Shown piece by piece: positions 59,262-64,000 of a stretch of DNA of 64,000 nucleotides; positions within the stretch are counted from its first letter, which is position 1; each line of letters begins with the position of its first letter. The stretch comes from Spongilla lacustris (Eukaryota; Porifera; Demospongiae; Spongillida; Spongillidae), in contig OX442416.1 of the NCBI GenBank assembly GCA_949361645.1, forward strand, positions 12,943,540-13,007,539, in the 5' to 3' direction. Under the pieces are notes generated by a model. That model had not been told where the DNA came from. It made no database searches and worked only from the letters and a program-made list of their open reading frames with translations. A program made the position numbers and the translations under genes.

Positions 59262-62200
59262 CCGTTAGGCGGGACCATAGATATCTATGGGCAGGACGTG
59301 ACTGATCTTGATGAGGGAGAATCCTCGGCCTATCCTGGCAAGATCCAGCTGGCCTGCTATCGCTGAGCCCTTGCGTCAGTTGTGTGCTATATATCCTGTG
59401 TTTTGTGTATATATTTGCAATACGGCCGTACGGTTACATCATACATATGCATAGTTGAGCCGGCAAGTGAGGTTCTACATTTCTCTGAACAAGTGAATTG
59501 AATAAGTATACATGTACGTCACTGTCATCAGTATATATATTTTTTAATCATAACGCGCTCGCTACATTTTCCGGATCCGAAAATGCAATGTAATAGAAAG
59601 TTGCTGAGCGTGGGCGCTCCAAAACTAAATACATGCACATAGTCACGTGATATTAGACCAGTCACGCAATCAAAGATTTATTTTCATTGTAAATGCTCAG
59701 TCACTCTTTTAAAGTTATTTATATAACGATACTACGGACCATAGATTATTTAGAAGGGCATGAGATGGGGGAACATATTCACTGATGCAGGTTGCGAAGT
59801 GGTGGCCGGGTATATATCTGAATGCGAAGTGGTATTTTCAAATACCGTATGAATCATACAATGGGAGGCTCTCGTTCTTTAAATTCTCATACATGTATAA
59901 GTTAAAAGCAATGCTCGATCGCATACGTAAATATAAACGTGCATTAATTCCTTATGGCATGGCTGAGATATGACAGATTGAAATATCAGATAATTATATA
60001 GCCTGTAAAGTCAGGGTTGCCGGGATGGAGGGTGGATTGTCCCCCCGTGCCCCCCCCCCCCCCCCGCCCCCCGCGGACATTCTGCACTAGTCTAGTGCAC
60101 AATGCTCCCCCGGACATTCTGCACTAGGGCAAACTGTCCTCCCCCCCCCCCCCCCCCCCCCCCCGGACACTCGAGCTCCACACTAGTGTGCAATGTCCTA
60201 CCTATAGGATAACAAAGGAAACAGTTATAAATGTCCAACCTGGATATTTAAGGCTGGTTTTTAACAAAACATCCTGCCCGGATTGTGTGTCCAGGATGGG
60301 AATACATGTGGTTCTACCCTGGTTCTGTCGAACAAAAAGTCAAAAACCATGTTGAAGCAATAATTCATGATCAATTCAGATACGTCAACATGGGTGGTAA
60401 AAACCAGGGCAGAATCATATCTATTCCCGCCGCCCTGGACGCTCAATCCCAGTAAGATTGTTTTACACTATTCCCACCCTGGACGCAGGATGGCTATTTA
60501 GGATGGGTTTTAGTCTGGGTACCCGACTGATCGTTTGTTGTATCATAGATAATATATAATCGCGGCAATATAGGGCCTACAGTCCCCAGACTTTCTATTA
60601 TGAGATAGCGACGAATCGGTGCGGTTTGTGGTATGGATTTGACCGAGCTTTATGATGCCAGTATATGCTTCCGTACAAATATACATCTTACCTGGTCTTT
60701 AATGTGAGCGGGACAGCGGGTAGCGAAACCGCAACAACTTTAGAATATAGAAAGGCATGCAAAACACAGACTCTTCGAATTCTCAGTAGGACATCATGAC
60801 CAGACGTCAGTCGCTATGGCTTTAACCTGAAGCCTCTTAAGTTCTTTTTACCCTTAGTTTTCCAACTGCTATGTGACTACGAGGGTTTGAGATTCATGCT
60901 ACAAGGTATAGGGCTTAGTCTTTGTAAAGTGTTTTGGGCTCGCTATAGCTATATATAATTTTAAATGCGATGTTCTCGAGGATAAAAGTTACACAAGCAG
61001 CTAATCCTTAATAGTAATGTATAATATATGAAGCATCTGTTTTATGGCCAAACAGACCGAAGCTGAACAGGATAAACATGCAGTGGCAACAGTTTAAGGG
61101 TACATGATGGTGTATCTAAATATTACTAAACTAAATTAAATTCATCTTCGACTTCGGTAACATTTAGGGGCATTGAATTTGAGAGAGCAAATGACTCCTC
61201 GTTGAAAATTATCAAAAATGCATTTAGAAACACAACAATGGGAGTTGGCTATGATGATTTAGAATTGAACAGCCTTTAGGGTTAGGCTTTATGGACAAGT
61301 ATACAAAAAGACAGCCAAGAAAAATGTTATTCCTCAACCCACTGGAATTAAGTACAGATTAGTTACATTACACCTTATACATTTGCTGACCCGATCTGAC
61401 TGTATAATTATAAGCCTGTGTTAAAATAATAATAAATAAAAATGCATACGCAGTTTGGGTGACTAGAAAGCATAAGGCTGCTTCGTTTGAATTCGGCAGA
61501 GAATCGAAGGCACATACGAAATTCCTAATCTTATTGAAGCTGCGAAACTATAGCAAAGCTTTTGGGGCGAAGGACCCCAAAGGGGGAGCTTACAATGCTC
61601 CCCGATACCTCCCAGCTAGAGCAGGAGGGGCCATGCCCCCTCCCGCACCCACCCCCTTTCCTACCCTCTGCCTATTGCGTGCCCCCCCCCCCCTCCAAAC
61701 CTAAAATCCTGGATCCGCCACTGGCAAAGCAGTATCACGTGTGTGCTAAAGAGGCAGTGGCACACAACTGAGGAGCCAATGATTGCAGCAAAGCTTCCCA
61801 CATACCCCTGGCAAAAGAGGTGGTTGTAAGGAGCAACAGCAGGATTTAAAGTGTGACACGGGCCCCAGCTTTTTAACTATCATCACTACACGGGGGGGAA
61901 CACAGAAAACAATATCGACTGAGTGAAGCTTCAGTCAAAGAAACGAGTAGAGTTCACATGGCATCATTTTGAACAATGGTTACAACGATTCACTGAATAC
62001 CTTGACAATACACTGAATACCATATGTCTCTATACATCAAATCCTATCTATAAGACTATATATTATCTTTAATCCCCCCCCCCCCCCCAATGATCCATAT
62101 GAATGTCACTACACTACACCTGATCATTGGACATATTTTTATATATAATCCAGACGAATTTGAAACTAATGTTCCAAAACAGCATTTCAAGGTGCACATC

Positions 62201-62634
62201 TAAGAAATGTACTGTGTTTGCATGCATGTGTCATGTAAGGGTCAATAATTAAACTCTTCTTAGGCATCTAAGATGACATCATGCATGTAAAGATCAGAGC
62301 AGCAGCAGCTGTCCAAGCAAAGGAAAAAAAAAACGAGCAAAAGAACACTCCAAAAGCTAAAACTTGAACAGTATTTTACAACGAAGGTTCCCCTATTTAT
62401 TTAACTAGCTCTTTGTCAGTCAAGACATATACATGCACATAATGATTAATACATGTAAAATGATGTACGTATCTGTGCCACCACTCATGTGTTGCCATGT
62501 GTTGCAAGAGCTACATGTTCACTTGCAATCTTATAAGTACATGTTATAAAGTGTGCTTGTGTTTCTCATTCCCGTGCACAACTAACCATGCTAAAGAACT
62601 TATGACTTCTCTAATCCCATGGGTGTCCCCAGGG

Positions 62635-62925
62635 AGGGGAGGGGGGGGGGGGCATGCCCCTCCTTTGTAATAAAAGTTAACATACATGCGCGCACCCCAC
62701 TGATTGAATCGGTCGAAAGTGGACAGCAACCCCCCCCCCCCCCCTACCCCCTGCACTGGTTGTACCGGCCGAAAGCGGACAGCACGCCACCCCCCCCCCC
62801 CCCCCCCCCCACCGATTGAATGAGCCAAAGCGGACAGCACCCCCCCTCCCCCCAAACTGGTTGAATATCAAATGGCGCCCCCTTGCCCTATCCTGTCCCC
62901 CCCCCCCCCCCCCCCCCCCCTTCCA
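62635..62925. repeat. diverged repeat with poly-C runs and GCGGACAGCA
   Basis: Three to four units of 55-75 bp combining CTGRTTGAAT or TTGTACCGGCC, AAGCGGACAGCA and a poly-C run of 15-25. Confidence 0.75.
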
Positions 62926-63083
62926 GAAAAGCTGAGGGTGCCGATGAATCCACATGTTAATGACCTGGAACGGAACCTGTAACCCATGTGCATGAATCGA
63001 TCATTGAAGCACATAATGTTAAATTGCTGGCCAGTTCTTCCCATGGCCCCCCACCCCCTTCACCTCCATAAAAAGTGGGTTGG

Positions 63084-63101
63084 GGGGGGGGGGGGGGGGG
63101 A
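63084..63101. repeat. poly-G run
   Basis: About 19 G. Confidence 0.85.
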
Positions 63102-63587
63102 GAGAGCCAGTATATAGGTAATGTGGAACACTTCACACAGAAATGTGCTTGGGCCTACATCTAGCTCTGTACATGCAAGTGATCAAGCTGTTTATATTCG
63201 TAATGCTACATGTATATTGAGAAATCATGCATGCGTATATTAATGGCATGTATTAACTTTTTCCGGACCCCCTTCAGAACTTGTACTGCCCATGCACCTC
63301 CATCCCTTGAAATATGCTATTAATCATGCACTAATATGTGCTACAATGAATAGCATTCAGTGAATAACATACACAATGTAACATAATAAAAAGTAGAACA
63401 GTATTGTGTGAATAATATGAGGTTTAGGCAAATGCACATGAGTTGTATAAAATGGAAGCAGTTATATATTTTTAAAACTAAATTAATCAGCATTGCTGTT
63501 GTTGAAATGAACTCCATCTATAAATGAATGTGTTAATTTCTGTAAACATATTGTAATACTCAAATTAACCAGGGTACCTTGGACTCA

Positions 63588-63588
63588 C

Positions 63589-63622
<34 letters not shown>
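63588..63622. repeat. (GT)n microsatellite
   Basis: About 16 GT units. Confidence 0.95.
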
Positions 63623-63623
<1 letters not shown>

Positions 63624-63889
63624 ATGTGGTTGACTCAGTGAATACCCAATCAGGAACACTGCAGAAATAAAGGAATGGATAAATCAATGATGAATGGAAC
63701 ATAGTACATGTGTGCATGTGTGTGTGAGAGAGTAGAGTGAGTTTATATACATGTGCATATGTATGCATATGTGAAGACTGCACACTTGTGCATATGGCAT
63801 TGATGTACATGTGCAAGTCAGATCATTAGTGTATAATAACTGTATACTGATGCATGCATGCATCGCATTTGGCAATATCGATAACTCAC

Positions 63890-64000
63890 CGAGCTTGGCA
63901 TTGCCCATTGTCAGGGCTGGTCAGAACTGGCCCATGATTGCAGTGTACCACATTCTCCACCATGGGAATGTCAGCACTGCCTTTTATCCTGGCCCTTCTG
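63890..64000 (-). CDS. possible partial exon at right edge
   Basis: The minus strand has a strong donor CTCG|GTGAGT. Two readings fit. A frame open from the edge encodes ...SADIPMVENVVHCNHGPVLT... to QCQAR. Alternatively, a start ATG at 63908 gives MGNAKL before the donor, with 5' UTR upstream; MGNA would be a possible myristoylation start. No family recognised. Confidence 0.35.

Larger units (their letters stand above)
59262..63889. other. intergenic, no gene recognised
   Basis: Contains poly-C runs (60050-60165, 61682-61694, 62072-62088), an inverted hAT-like end at 61706-61726, and the C-rich repeat below. The frame at 59271-59366 (+; GGTIDIYGQDVTDLDEGESS...) ends in TGA and looks exon-like but has no recognisable domain. 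Confidence 0.4.

Overview
This window is nuclear DNA from an animal, almost certainly a marine invertebrate. It has many short exons with GT...AG introns, animal-only gene families, and a heavy load of small DNA transposons, foldback elements and minisatellites. The palindromic word TACATGTA recurs throughout. I cannot name the species; a sponge or another early-branching or lophotrochozoan animal is only a weak guess. I see no rRNA or tRNA gene and nothing prokaryotic.

Two complete or nearly complete genes dominate, both on the minus strand. (1) A class I myosin of the MYO1A/MYO1B type starts at 26885 and runs leftwards to the window edge. I could place 29 coding exons (about 950 residues: motor, seven IQ motifs, start of the TH1 tail) and a probable further TH1 exon cut by the left edge. 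One exon is only 14 nt long. Intron 10 holds a complete Ty3/gypsy LTR retrotransposon (17968-22115) with identical 89-bp LTRs and a 5-bp target duplication. (2) A zinc transporter of the SLC30A2/3/4/8 (ZnT) type has eight coding exons between 56222 and 38908 that join in frame to 634 residues. Its cytosolic His-rich loop has been expanded by an in-frame tandem repeat to about 24 units. Intron 4 carries a hAT-like transposon (45506-48051).

The roughly 12 kb between the two genes (26.9-38.9 kb) is repeat-rich. It contains a poly-G element with 11-bp inverted ends, perfect palindromic MITEs with 9-bp target duplications, a frameshifted fragment resembling the RAG1 N-terminal zinc module, a 1.5-kb minisatellite, and a decayed non-LTR retrotransposon. 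To the right of SLC30A (56.2-64 kb) I see mainly transposon debris, two weak exon candidates, and a partial exon at the edge.

The most unusual theme is that many tandem repeats are anchored on splice sites and carry copies of them. About 38 copies of a 49-bp unit each repeat the acceptor of SLC30A exon 5. Arrays downstream of SLC30A exons 3 and 7 and of myosin exon 14 repeat the exon's own donor, in two cases with exon sequence attached. The pyrimidine tracts of SLC30A exons 3, 6 and 7 and of myosin exon 6 have expanded into arrays of up to several hundred bases. Counting arrays within about 30 bp, roughly 17 of about 74 splice junctions are affected.
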